From NCBI RefSeq assembly GCF_001654455.1, contig NZ_CP015772.1, positions 2,542,001 to 2,606,000 of the forward strand: DNA of 64,000 bases, read 5' to 3'. The position numbers and the translations under genes were made by a program. Below are positions 9,123 through 17,301 of the stretch, piece by piece; position 1 is the first letter of the stretch, and the number at the start of each line of letters is the position of its first letter. The notes under the pieces are model-generated. The model saw only the letters and a program-made list of their open reading frames with translations. It was not told where the DNA came from and searched no databases. The DNA comes from Niabella ginsenosidivorans (GTDB lineage: Bacteria > Bacteroidota > Bacteroidia > Chitinophagales > Chitinophagaceae).

Positions 9123-9947
9123 GTGATCTTCTTTTCCAACTGTAAAGTAAATATAGGGCTGCATGTTACCGGCAAACGACCAGACGGGTTTCATAACCTT
9201 GAAACGATCTTTTATCCGCTTCCGGTATATGATGTACTGGAATTGCTGCCTGCTGCAACAACCCATCTCCACCTTTACGGGTTACCCATACCAGGTAATA
9301 AAGAAAACAATATTATTTTAAAAGCCTACCAGCTTTTGAAAAAGGATTTCCCGGCATTACCGGCTGTTCAGTTGCATCTTTTAAAAAATATTCCTGCAGG
9401 CGCCGGCCTTGGTGCCGGCAGTGCAAACGGCGCAACCGCCCTGCTCGCCCTGAATGCTTTTTGCGGACTGGAGCTATCTCAAAAACAACTGTTAAAATAT
9501 GCATTGGCACTGGGCAGCGACTGCCCGTTCTTTATCATCAACCAGCCCTGTTATGCAACAGGCCGTGGTGAGGAGCTGACCCCCGTTACATTGGATCTGA
9601 AAAATTATACGCTTGTTGCAGTAAACCCGGGCATCCACATCAGCACGCCCTGGGCATTCAGCCATTTAACTCCCCCCTTCCCTGTTCAGTCCTTAAAGCT
9701 TATTGAGCAGCTCCCCGTCGATCAATGGGGGAAAAACATTACCAATGATTTTGAAACAATTATTTTTGCAGAATATCCTGAAATAAAAGTGATCAAAGAG
9801 CAATTGCTTGGCAAGGGTGCGGTCTTCGCGCTTATGACGGGCACTGGAAGCACGGTATACGGGCTTTTTGAAAATATTCCGCAACAGCTTGATTTTCCCG
9901 AAAATTATTTTGTAAAAACGGTTCCTTTGCAGCCAGATTTGAAATAA
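9123..9947 (+). CDS. ispE: 4-diphosphocytidyl-2-C-methyl-D-erythritol kinase
   Basis: A 274-residue GHMP kinase of the MEP (non-mevalonate) isoprenoid pathway: it phosphorylates CDP-methylerythritol at the 2-hydroxyl. The substrate pocket CKVNIGLHVTGKRPDGFHN is at the N-terminus, the ATP-binding GHMP loop is IPAGAGLGAGSANGAT (about residues 90-105), and DCPFFI and the C-terminal LMTGTGSTVYGLF complete the set. Start is GTG at 9123, 8 bp after the BFN stop; no ATG is available that would keep the conserved N-terminus. The MEP pathway gene indicates IPP is made without mevalonate. Confidence 0.94.
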   Translation: MIFFSNCKVNIGLHVTGKRPDGFHNLETIFYPLPVYDVLELLPAATTHLHLYGLPIPGNKENNIILKAYQLLKKDFPALPAVQLHLLKNIPAGAGLGAGSANGATALLALNAFCGLELSQKQLLKYALALGSDCPFFIINQPCYATGRGEELTPVTLDLKNYTLVAVNPGIHISTPWAFSHLTPPFPVQSLKLIEQLPVDQWGKNITNDFETIIFAEYPEIKVIKEQLLGKGAVFALMTGTGSTVYGLFENIPQQLDFPENYFVKTVPLQPDLK

Positions 9948-9991
9948 TTATAATATTCGGAATCGCTGCAGCCGGCATTAACTATTTTTTG

Positions 9992-10095
9992 TATCTTTCC
10001 GGCATGCGTACAGCAATATTCTTATACCTTCCGTTTTTGCGACAGCATCTTGATCTGTTGAATCACTGACCGCTTCCCTGGTCCGGATGCTCCGG
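9992..10095 (+). promoter_or_regulatory. rocD leader region: -7-like box, 21-codon reading frame and hairpin
   Basis: Within the 192-bp gap before rocD there is a TATCTTTC box (9992-9999), then an ATG at 10004 that opens a 21-residue frame (MRTAIFLYLPFL at its start, ending at the TGA 10067-10069), then a short hairpin CCGGA-TGC-TCCGG (10083-10095) followed by a T-rich stretch. The order promoter, mini-ORF, hairpin, gene resembles an attenuation leader, but no run of regulatory codons stands out. This is inference from layout only. Confidence 0.3.
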
Positions 10096-10139
10096 CATTT
10101 TGTTTCTTCTTTTATTTATTCTTTTTACAACTAATAAGT

Positions 10140-11372
10140 ATGACTGCAATAGCACAAAATACAAGCACGTATTTTATGGATCTGGAAGCCGCCTGTGGCG
10201 CGCATAATTATCACCCTTTACCTGTAGTGCTTTCTAAAGGAAAAGGCGTTTTTGTTTGGGATACAGAGGGTAAAAAATATTTTGATTTCTTAAGCGGCTA
10301 TTCTGCCGTAAACCAGGGACACTGTCACCCGAAGATCGTAGAAGCCTTTACAGAACAGGCAAAACGTCTTACACTGACCAGCCGTGCCTTTTATAATGAC
10401 CAGTTAGGGCTTTTTGAAAAATACATCACCGGGCTTTTAGGTTATGATAAAGTATTACCTATGAATACCGGCGTTGAAGCAGTAGAAACCGGTTTGAAGC
10501 TCTGCCGCAAATGGGCTTATGAAGTAAAAGGCATTCCTCAGAATAAAGCCGTGATCATTGTTTGTGAACAGAATTTTCATGGCAGAACCACTACCGTTAT
10601 TTCCTTTAGCAGCGATCCCTGTGCACGGGAAAACTTCGGGCCGTTCACCGAAGGGTTCCTGAAGATCCCATACAATGATCTTTCTGCCCTGGCAAAAGCA
10701 CTGGAAAATAAACATGTAGCGGGGTTCCTGGTAGAGCCCATACAGGGAGAAGCAGGCGTTATAGTACCGGATGACGGCTATTTGTTCACCGCAAAAAAGA
10801 TGTGCGCGGAGGCCAATGTATTGTTCATTGCAGATGAGATACAAACCGGACTTTGCCGTACCGGTCACTTACTGGCCTGTGGTGCAGAGCAGGTACGACC
10901 GGACATTGTATTGTTAGGAAAAGCGCTCAGCGGTGGCATGATGCCCATCAGTGCTGTTTTAGCAGATGATGAAATTATGCTTACCATAAAACCCGGCGAG
11001 CATGGCTCTACCTACGGTGGAAACCCTTTGGCTGCCGTTACAGCCATCGCTTCACTGCAGGTATTGATTGAAGAAAAGATGGCGGAGAATGCACTGGAAC
11101 TGGGCGTTTTTTTCCGTGAACAGTTAGAGCAGCTCGGCGCTCCACAGATCCGGACAATACGAGGAAAGGGACTGCTGAATGCGATTGAAGTGGCATCAAC
11201 GGATCCGGAAGCAGCCTGGAAGCTGTGCCTGCGGATGAAAGAGAACGGGTTACTGGCAAAACCCACTCACGGCGATAAGATCCGGTTTGCGCCGCCGCTC
11301 TGCATTACAAAAACGCAGTTGGAAGAATGCGTGGAAATTATCAGTGATTCATTAACTTGCTTAAATGAATAA
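10140..11372 (+). CDS. rocD: Ornithine aminotransferase
   Basis: A 410-residue class III PLP aminotransferase converting ornithine and 2-oxoglutarate to glutamate semialdehyde and glutamate, linking arginine, proline and glutamate metabolism. Diagnostic stretches are [18 protein letters not shown], the [16 protein letters not shown] segment, [18 protein letters not shown], the PLP aspartate in [14 protein letters not shown] and the Schiff-base lysine in [18 protein letters not shown] (about residue 265). Length and motifs fit the OAT branch better than acetylornithine or GABA aminotransferases. The last 8 bp overlap the next gene. Confidence 0.95.
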   Translation: MTAIAQNTSTYFMDLEAACGAHNYHPLPVVLSKGKGVFVWDTEGKKYFDFLSGYSAVNQGHCHPKIVEAFTEQAKRLTLTSRAFYNDQLGLFEKYITGLLGYDKVLPMNTGVEAVETGLKLCRKWAYEVKGIPQNKAVIIVCEQNFHGRTTTVISFSSDPCARENFGPFTEGFLKIPYNDLSALAKALENKHVAGFLVEPIQGEAGVIVPDDGYLFTAKKMCAEANVLFIADEIQTGLCRTGHLLACGAEQVRPDIVLLGKALSGGMMPISAVLADDEIMLTIKPGEHGSTYGGNPLAAVTAIASLQVLIEEKMAENALELGVFFREQLEQLGAPQIRTIRGKGLLNAIEVASTDPEAAWKLCLRMKENGLLAKPTHGDKIRFAPPLCITKTQLEECVEIISDSLTCLNE

Positions 11373-11967
11373 AGCTTTATTCAATTACAGCTCTTCTGTT
11401 CTGGTTGGCATTATCGACGGCATTATTGTGCCTCTTACTGTATACTGCTTTTTTACCGGCCTTGGTAAAAGCCCGCAACAGGTAGGAAACAATACACTGT
11501 ATGTAGCGTTATGTGCGGCCTTCCTGCTGGCGATCGGGGGGTTCTTTACCCGCCGTGAGGAATTATCGCATACACATGAAAAAAGAATACTAAAGGTATA
11601 CAGGGGGCTTGATGTAGCTGATCATATTAAAGAGGACCTGATAAAAGATGCACAACGGGAAAATGAGGAATGGAAAAATGAGTGGCAGCAAAACGCCTTA
11701 GCTGTAGAGCCGCTGCCCCCTTTGAGCTATGCCGGGGCCATTTTTACCGGATACATCATCGGCAGCCTGGTGGTGTTAGCAAACGCCCGCTATTTCCGGC
11801 TCCCGGAGCTTTCTTTTTTTATGATCCCTACCGCAGTATTGCTGATCACGGGTTTTTATAAATACAGGTTATTTGGCAGGCCTGTTATCGGGGGCATGTT
11901 CCTGACAGCCGGCGGCGGGCTGGCTGCGGCAATGGGCGCTTACTGGATCGCGCACCTGTTTGCCTAG
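11365..11967 (+). CDS. VIT1/CCC1-like membrane transporter
   Basis: A 200-residue integral membrane protein with two N-terminal transmembrane helices (about 8-30 and 44-62), a charged cytoplasmic stretch (65-120, rich in Glu, Asp and Lys, including [12 protein letters not shown]) and three C-terminal helices (about 122-142, 150-168, 175-198). The 2+3 helix layout and the [16 protein letters not shown] start fit the VIT1/CCC1 family, which moves Fe2+ or Mn2+ across membranes using acidic residues between helices 2 and 3. The substrate is inferred from the family. It overlaps rocD by 8 bp and is presumably translated from the same mRNA. Confidence 0.65.
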   Translation: MNKALFNYSSSVLVGIIDGIIVPLTVYCFFTGLGKSPQQVGNNTLYVALCAAFLLAIGGFFTRREELSHTHEKRILKVYRGLDVADHIKEDLIKDAQRENEEWKNEWQQNALAVEPLPPLSYAGAIFTGYIIGSLVVLANARYFRLPELSFFMIPTAVLLITGFYKYRLFGRPVIGGMFLTAGGGLAAAMGAYWIAHLFA

Positions 11968-11993
11968 TACTGTGTAAAGCCTGATTTTTTCCT

Positions 11994-12109
11994 GCTGAAT
12001 ACGCTGATCCTGTTTCTGCGTCCGTCTGCGAATCTGCGGAATATGACACTGCCGGCCTGGTAACAGCTCCGTTTAGGTGCGCCCGCAGAACGCGCTGAAT
12101 ACGCTGATC
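11994..12109. repeat. 16-bp direct repeat, two copies 100 bp apart
   Basis: GCTGAATACGCTGATC occurs at 11994-12009 and again at 12094-12109. Both are followed after a short gap by a CCGTCTG stretch (12022-12028 and 12124-12130), so the unit is longer and degenerate. In the second copy CGCTGA and TCAGCG could pair. It lies in the 203-bp gap between the convergent VIT-like and membrane-protein genes and looks like an intergenic repeat family. Confidence 0.7.
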
Positions 12110-12170
12110 ATTTATTTTCAGCGCCCGTCTGTGGAAAAGATAGCCCTACACTTTATAGTAGACAGGACAC

Positions 12171-12584
12171 TTAGGCTTCCTGTTCTTCATTTTCCTTTAA
12201 TTCCATTTGAGGAAACAGGATCGTCAGCATCAGAATAACTGAGGCAGCCAGTGCCAGGTATAAACCAATCTGGCGTTCCGGGCAATCTCCGGCCTCGCAC
12301 CTGCCAAACAGCAAAAAATTACGGATGGCCCAGCCAAGATTTAAAACACCTATTAACAGGTTCAGCCGTTTTGCCCATATCCTGGGTACCAGGGTAAACG
12401 CCAGTATCAGCGCATCCAGTATAAAATGGCCATAGGCCGGCTTTCCATACCGTGTGCCTGTAGTATCAACACCGGATAAGGTTAACTGCAGGGATGCTAT
12501 AAAAGACCAGGGCATAAAACAGGCGATCGCAAGCAGTATTGCTGCCAGCAATGCGATCCATTGAGAACGGGTCAGAATCTTCAT
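12171..12584 (-). CDS. Small integral membrane protein, function unknown
   Basis: A 137-residue protein with four predicted membrane helices (about residues 7-27, 52-70, 75-95 and 103-125). I do not recognise the family. Two cysteines flank an acidic loop (FGRCEAGDCPERQ) between helices 3 and 4, on the non-cytoplasmic side if the N-terminus is inside; they may form a disulfide. The C-terminus is acidic (MELKENEEQEA). The start is set at the ATG at 12584; the frame extends to a TTG at 12602. A 9-bp hairpin (12621-12643) lies about 37 bp before the start. Confidence 0.6.
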   Translation of the reverse strand: MKILTRSQWIALLAAILLAIACFMPWSFIASLQLTLSGVDTTGTRYGKPAYGHFILDALILAFTLVPRIWAKRLNLLIGVLNLGWAIRNFLLFGRCEAGDCPERQIGLYLALAASVILMLTILFPQMELKENEEQEA

Positions 12585-13433
12585 GCTGCAAATAAAGAAC
12601 AAACCTGCTTATAAAACAAGAACACCCTTATGTAAAGGGTGTTGCAAGAATTTTATAGGATAAATGTGAACTGGCATAAGATCAGTACCAGGTATTTTAT
12701 ACAAATAACAGCTGTTTTATAAACCAATGGCTGTTATCTATAATATGTAAATATTATGCCAAAATTAGGCTTACAGCTGTTTTATTCATACATCTTATTG
12801 TGTTACAGCATGTTCTTTCAAAATTAAATTCATCTCCCTTTATTAAAATCATCCTCCCATAGCCGCAGGATGAGCTCATATATCTCTAATTTGCCACCCG
12901 TTAGCACTTACTTTAATAGTGTTAGAGGCTCTTCGGCTCTATCCCAAGGATGTCTATCCCAAGGATGCAATTAATACGTGTTACATTAAGGGTTCCTGCC
13001 ATGCCTACTTCGGCGGGTAAACCTGCCTGCAGAACAAAAGTGGCGGCACGATCTCTCCCGCTGGCGGGGGAATTGAAAGAGTGTACAGCAACCAGCAGGT
13101 TCAAAAGGGGGTGGATCTTTTGTTACCCATTTACAGTAGCCCTGAAAATCTGAAGAGCGGATTGTGTCCCCGCCAGCGGGGGATAATAAACAGACCTTTA
13201 GATTGTTAGGTGACAGTAAAAAGGTTTGTCATTGCTACATCACTTTGCTGCGAGCAAATTGAAACCCAGGCAAACATCACCTTGAATCAGCCCCATTTAT
13301 GTATCATTCTGAAATAATTTCTAATGGCTCTATTGATTGGTGTATTTGTAGCGGGTTTATGCATTTTTCCCATAACGGTTACATATAAAGGTTTGCTAAA
13401 AAATATTCCTATCTTGCAGTATAGCTTTATTTA
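12585..13433. other. 849-bp non-coding, repeat-rich region
   Basis: No convincing gene is seen. It contains a hairpin AACACCCTT-ATGTA-AAGGGTGTT (12621-12643), a 13-bp direct repeat ACAGCTGTTTTAT (12708-12720 and 12773-12785), two tandem copies of TATCCCAAGGATG (about 12940-12968) and two GC-rich self-complementary stretches of the CCCGCnnGCGGG kind (around 13058 and 13170). The mix looks like accumulated intergenic repeats. The promoter of the sigma factor gene should lie at its right end; TATCTTG (13410-13416) is a weak -7 candidate. Confidence 0.6.
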
Positions 13434-14009
13434 TTGGCGAAAATCGTACACATACCCGTTAACAACCCGTTGAGCGATTCAGAGCTTCTCGATCGTTTCA
13501 AACATCAGGAAGATGAGGAGGCTTTAGCCAGTTTGTACCTGAGATACAGCGATTTATTGTATGGTGTTTGTCTTAAATACCTGCAGGAACCGGAGGATGC
13601 CAGGGATGCTGTGATGAATATTTACCAGGAATTAAGGGAGAAACTGCCCAGGCATGAAATACAGCATTTTAAAAGCTGGGTATATGTACTGGCCAAGAAT
13701 CATTGCCTGATGATCTTGCGGGCGGCCAAGAAGCATGTAACGGTGCATTTAGACGCCCAGGTTGTGCAATCAGGCGAATTTTCGCATCTGGATAGTATTA
13801 TAGAGCAGGAAGAGACTTTTAAAAAACTGGAAAAATGCATCCAATCATTGCCCGGGGAACAGGAAAAGGCGATCCGGCTTTTTTATTATGAGAGTAAATG
13901 TTATAATGAGATTGCCGAATCTACCGGGCTGGACTGGAATAAAGTAAGAAGCCTGATCCAGAACGGAAGAAGAAACCTAAAAAATTGTATGGAAAAAAAT
14001 GCCGGCTGA
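13434..14009 (+). CDS. RNA polymerase sigma factor, ECF type
   Basis: A 191-residue sigma-70 family protein with only regions 2 and 4, as in ECF sigma factors. Region 2 is LYLRYSDLLYGVCLKYLQEP plus EDARDAVMNIYQEL (about 34-70); region 4 is SLPGEQEKAIRLFYYESKCY with the helix-turn-helix NEIAESTGLDWNKVRSLIQN (about 140-180). The only possible start that keeps region 2 complete is the TTG at 13434: an in-frame TAG sits at 13422 and the next ATG is inside region 2. It overlaps the next gene by 11 bp, which encodes its likely membrane-bound partner. Confidence 0.9.
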   Translation: MAKIVHIPVNNPLSDSELLDRFKHQEDEEALASLYLRYSDLLYGVCLKYLQEPEDARDAVMNIYQELREKLPRHEIQHFKSWVYVLAKNHCLMILRAAKKHVTVHLDAQVVQSGEFSHLDSIIEQEETFKKLEKCIQSLPGEQEKAIRLFYYESKCYNEIAESTGLDWNKVRSLIQNGRRNLKNCMEKNAG

Positions 14010-15381
14010 CCCAACATATCAGTATACACTGGAAGATATTCAACGATATCTTAGCGGAAGCATGTCTGCCACGGAAATGCATGCCCTGGAAAAAGCTGCG
14101 CTGGACGATCCGTTACTGGCAGATGCCCTGGATGGTTACCGGGGCGCCCGGCCTTCTGTAACCGCGCAGCACCTGAACGAAATCAGAAGCCGTATCGGAA
14201 ATGCAAGGCCGGTAGCAGCAACACCTGTGGTACCACTGGCCGCGGCTAAAACAAAATGGTGGCGTGCTCTGGCTGCCGCAGCCATTATCGGCCTTATGGC
14301 TTTAGGCGTCTGGCAGTTTATGAACCCTTCCGGGAACGGAAGGCCTGGCAAAGGAGAAGTAGCCCGGAACGAAGCTCCTGCCGTTCCGGCAACCACAGCC
14401 CCGGCGGCAACAGAAGAACCAACCGCCCAAACCGATAGTATAACAGTTCCACCGCCGCAAACAGGCACTGCTCCGTTAAGCCCCGCTCAACAGGAAAAAT
14501 CGGTTGCCGGAAATCTGCGGAAAGCACGCCCGGTACCGGCTTCATCCCCCGTTACTGCAGTTCCTGCCCAAACAACGGCACTGCCCGATACAAATAATAC
14601 TGATCGAACTGACCGCCTGTACGCGGAAGTAGCCATGACCGAAACAACAGGCCGGTCGTCGTTGCAGCAAACCAACGCCAGGCTACTGCCTTCAGTTCCT
14701 GTAAAAACAGGGTACCTCAGTAAGGGCCAAACGGTCATGAACAATACCGCTCCTGCTGACGCAAACAATATGCTGCTGGCAAAACCTGCCAACCGTTATT
14801 TTATAGGAAAAGTGCTGGATCCAAACGGCAATCCGGTTCCCGGAGCAACCATCAGCGCATCAGAAAACAACGTTACCGTTTCCAACACTGATGGCAGTTT
14901 CCGCCTGCCTGCCGGTGATTCTGCAGGTAATTTGTCCTTTGCGGCCGCAGGCTATAATAATAAAGTGCAGCAAATGCTGGCAGGAAAAGCAACCGGTATC
15001 CGTTTAGAGGAATCAAAGAATGAGCTCAACGAAGTTGTAGTGGTAGGATACGGCACTGCTAAGAAAAGGGCTTCTGCAAACATGGCTTCTTCTCTTAAAG
15101 TGGATACGCTTCCTTACAGGGAATCGCCCTATCCGCAAGGAGGCTGGAATAACTTCTATGATCAGCTTACCGTGGAAATGGGTATTAATAAAGCTACCGC
15201 CAGCAGGGATCTTCATTTAACGTTCACCATAGAAGATGGCATTCCGCAAAACTTTACGGTCATAAAAACCCCGGATGCAATTACTGCCCAAAAAGCGATC
15301 TCGATCATAAAAAAAGGGCCTAAATGGAAAATGGGCAGGAAGAAGAAAAAAAAGGTAGATCTGAAAATGAAGGTAGATTAA
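13999..15381 (+). CDS. Putative anti-sigma factor with TM helix, carboxypeptidase-regulatory-like domain and TonB-box-like motif
   Basis: A 460-residue single-pass membrane protein. Residues 1-85 are a cytoplasmic part with the YTLEDIQRYLSGSMSATEMH pattern of Bacteroidota anti-sigma proteins; the helix is about 88-110 (WWRALAAAAIIGLMALGVWQ); then comes a long Pro/Ala/Thr-rich periplasmic linker (115-250). A carboxypeptidase-regulatory-like domain follows (FIGKVLDPNGNPVPGATISA ..., about 268-325), then NELNEVVVVGYGTAKKR, which is the N-terminal signature of SusC plugs, and last a TonB_C-like fold (LHLTFTIEDGIPQNFTVIKT). The 11-bp overlap with the ECF sigma gene argues that it controls that factor. 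What it senses is unknown. Confidence 0.75.
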   Translation: MPADPTYQYTLEDIQRYLSGSMSATEMHALEKAALDDPLLADALDGYRGARPSVTAQHLNEIRSRIGNARPVAATPVVPLAAAKTKWWRALAAAAIIGLMALGVWQFMNPSGNGRPGKGEVARNEAPAVPATTAPAATEEPTAQTDSITVPPPQTGTAPLSPAQQEKSVAGNLRKARPVPASSPVTAVPAQTTALPDTNNTDRTDRLYAEVAMTETTGRSSLQQTNARLLPSVPVKTGYLSKGQTVMNNTAPADANNMLLAKPANRYFIGKVLDPNGNPVPGATISASENNVTVSNTDGSFRLPAGDSAGNLSFAAAGYNNKVQQMLAGKATGIRLEESKNELNEVVVVGYGTAKKRASANMASSLKVDTLPYRESPYPQGGWNNFYDQLTVEMGINKATASRDLHLTFTIEDGIPQNFTVIKTPDAITAQKAISIIKKGPKWKMGRKKKKKVDLKMKVD

Positions 15382-15493
15382 TAGCTGCTCCCTACCGGCC
15401 GGCCTTCCTTGCCGGTAGCTACCCTGTATACATATCTTTTGCTAACAGATATAAGCGTTTCTGATTATTATACGCTGCTTTTTCTTGTTTTTC

Positions 15494-15509
15494 ATCCGAA
15501 TGTTCGGAT
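15494..15509. repeat. Palindrome ATCCGAA-TG-TTCGGAT (copy 1)
   Basis: Seven-bp perfect arms with a 2-nt centre. A second copy with a 1-nt centre is at 15845-15859 in the same intergenic region. It could be a protein-binding site or a repeat. Confidence 0.7.
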
Positions 15510-15578
15510 TCCGGAACACAATTACGACTACTACAGCTAACCGGCTTTGCGGCGCCCGCCCGTTGAACCAACCGTTCG

Positions 15579-15602
15579 CCTGCCTGCCGAACGGCAGGCA
15601 GG
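15579..15602. repeat. GC-rich perfect inverted repeat, 11-bp arms
   Basis: CCTGCCTGCCG (15579-15589) is complementary to 15592-15602 with only AA between. It would form a very stable hairpin or cruciform. No T tract follows, so it is more likely a repeat element than a terminator. Confidence 0.7.
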
Positions 15603-15844
15603 GACGAGCCGCTTTTAATAAGTTCGATTACTTACTTTTCTTTCTGATCCTTTTTGTTTGCCCAGAAAGGATCGCAAAAAGGGCAGCCGGTTCCGAAATT
15701 CCGGAAGGTTACAGCACAATTCCGGCAGGGCACTACTATCAGCTTTAGAATATAGTGGTGTGTTCCGCCACAATTGACCAACCCGGGAGGGCGGGACGCT
15801 CGACTTTAGAATTTCTATGATTAGGCCCAGGCAGCTTTACAGCT

Positions 15845-15859
15845 ATCCGAAGTTCGGAT
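15845..15859. repeat. Palindrome ATCCGAA-G-TTCGGAT (copy 2)
   Basis: Same arms as the copy at 15494-15509 with a single-base centre, 336 bp downstream. Confidence 0.7.
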
Positions 15860-16006
15860 ATTTTGCCCGTCTCCTAAAGGCTAATTACAATTACAGTTAC
15901 TATACGCTCCCTGATAATATGAGAAAATAGTTGTAGGTACAGCGTAGCCGTTCCGTTCAGGCGGCCACCTTCCCGAGAGAAAACCTGTAGCATGCGAACA
16001 AAAATA

Positions 16007-17236
16007 TCAGCCCGGAGATTTGTCCACACGATCCCTCATTACCTGATAGGCCTGCAAGGCAATTTCAAGCTCCTCATTAGTAGGGATCACCAGTATTTTT
16101 ACTTTGCTGCTCCCCGATTGGATTTCCACCGGCTCCTCCGGATGATTTCCTGAAACATTTGCGGCTTCATCAAGCACAATGCCCAATGCAGACAAGCCCT
16201 CACAGGCATAATGCCGGGCAAGTGCATCATTTTCCCCGACACCGGCGGTAAAAATGATCGCATCTGCTCCATTTAAAACTGCTGTATAAGCACCAATATA
16301 TTTTTTAATACGATGCCCGTACATTTCATAGCAAAGGAGCGCGTTTTTATTTCCTTCCTCATACAGCCGCCCTATATCGCGCGCATCATTGCTGCCCCCA
16401 ATGCCCAGCATACCGCTTTGTTTGTTCAATACATTCTTAATATCCTCCAACGGTATTTTTAATTCATCCGCCATGTGAAAAATAACCGATGGATCAATAT
16501 CGCCACTACGCGTACCCATAATCAGCCCGGCCAGAGGGCCAAACCCCATACTTGTTTCCACACTTTCGCCTTTTTCATTAATGGCGCACATACTGGCGCC
16601 ATTACCCAGGTGAATGGTGATCGCTTTCAGTTTTTTATTATTTAAATACTTTACTGCCTGCCCATACACATACCTGTGGCTGGTTCCATGAAACCCATAA
16701 GAACGAATACGATCCTGCAGATAATACTTTTCAGGGATCGCATAGCGAAAGGCTTTTTCCGGTACTGTATGATGAAAAGCCGTATCAAAAACCGCTATAT
16801 GCGCAGCATTTGGAAATGCCTTTTCCGCAGCATTAATACCGATGAGATTAGCAGGGTTGTGAAGGGGGGCTAAAGGGATCAGTTCCTCAATTGCTTTTTT
16901 TACTGCATCCGTAATCTTTTGGGTTTGGGTGTAATGCTCACCGCCATGCACTACTCTGTGCCCCACAGCATCAATATCATCTTTATGCTGAATGATACCG
17001 GCATCCTTGCTTACGAGCAGCCCGGAGATTTCATCAAAAGCAGCATGGTGATCCGGCATGTCAATATCAAGCGTCTTTGTAAGATAAGCCCCTTGCCTCA
17101 TCCAGGAATGATTAATATTACCGCCTTTGACGCCGATCCTTTCGGCAATACCCTTCGCAAGCACTTTACCGTCTTCCATATTAAAAAGCTGGTATTTTAA
17201 AGAAGAACTGCCCGCATTGATAACCAGTATGTCCAT
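16007..17236 (-). CDS. ackA: Acetate kinase
   Basis: A 409-residue acetokinase converting acetyl phosphate and ADP to acetate and ATP. It starts with MDILVINAGSSSLKYQLFNM, the first acetate kinase signature; the second, HRVVHGGEHY, is present, as are FDTAFHHTVPEKAF, the SYGFHGTSHRYV loop, HLGNGASMCAI, GTRSGDIDP and IFTAGVGEND. Length is normal. It is downstream of pta in the same direction with a 65-bp gap, the usual pta-ackA pair for overflow acetate metabolism and substrate-level ATP formation. Confidence 0.97.
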   Translation of the reverse strand: MDILVINAGSSSLKYQLFNMEDGKVLAKGIAERIGVKGGNINHSWMRQGAYLTKTLDIDMPDHHAAFDEISGLLVSKDAGIIQHKDDIDAVGHRVVHGGEHYTQTQKITDAVKKAIEELIPLAPLHNPANLIGINAAEKAFPNAAHIAVFDTAFHHTVPEKAFRYAIPEKYYLQDRIRSYGFHGTSHRYVYGQAVKYLNNKKLKAITIHLGNGASMCAINEKGESVETSMGFGPLAGLIMGTRSGDIDPSVIFHMADELKIPLEDIKNVLNKQSGMLGIGGSNDARDIGRLYEEGNKNALLCYEMYGHRIKKYIGAYTAVLNGADAIIFTAGVGENDALARHYACEGLSALGIVLDEAANVSGNHPEEPVEIQSGSSKVKILVIPTNEELEIALQAYQVMRDRVDKSPG

Positions 17237-17301
17237 AATTTCTTTTTAATCAGCAGATGCATACAGGACAATTTCAGCCCCTTCCTGCTGCCCGTTCTTT
17301 T

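Larger units (their letters stand above)
15382..16006. other. 625-bp non-coding region with several palindromes
   Basis: No credible gene. It holds a hairpin CTACCGGC/GCCGGTAG (15392-15418), which may terminate the sigma/anti-sigma transcript although no T run follows, a perfect 11-bp inverted repeat (15579-15602), and two near-identical short palindromes listed separately. The composition changes from GC-rich repeat to AT-rich within short distances, typical of inserted intergenic repeats. Confidence 0.6.

Noticed and set aside
12950-13153. 67-residue open frame on the plus strand
   Set aside because: Made of repeat DNA, including a GC-rich palindrome; no start signal.
15579-15602. Rho-independent terminator
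   Set aside because: The stem is strong, but no T tract follows on either strand and it lies 200 bp from the nearest gene end.
15485-15748. 87-residue open frame in the non-coding region after the anti-sigma gene
   Set aside because: It reads through palindromic repeat DNA and has no recognisable protein pattern.
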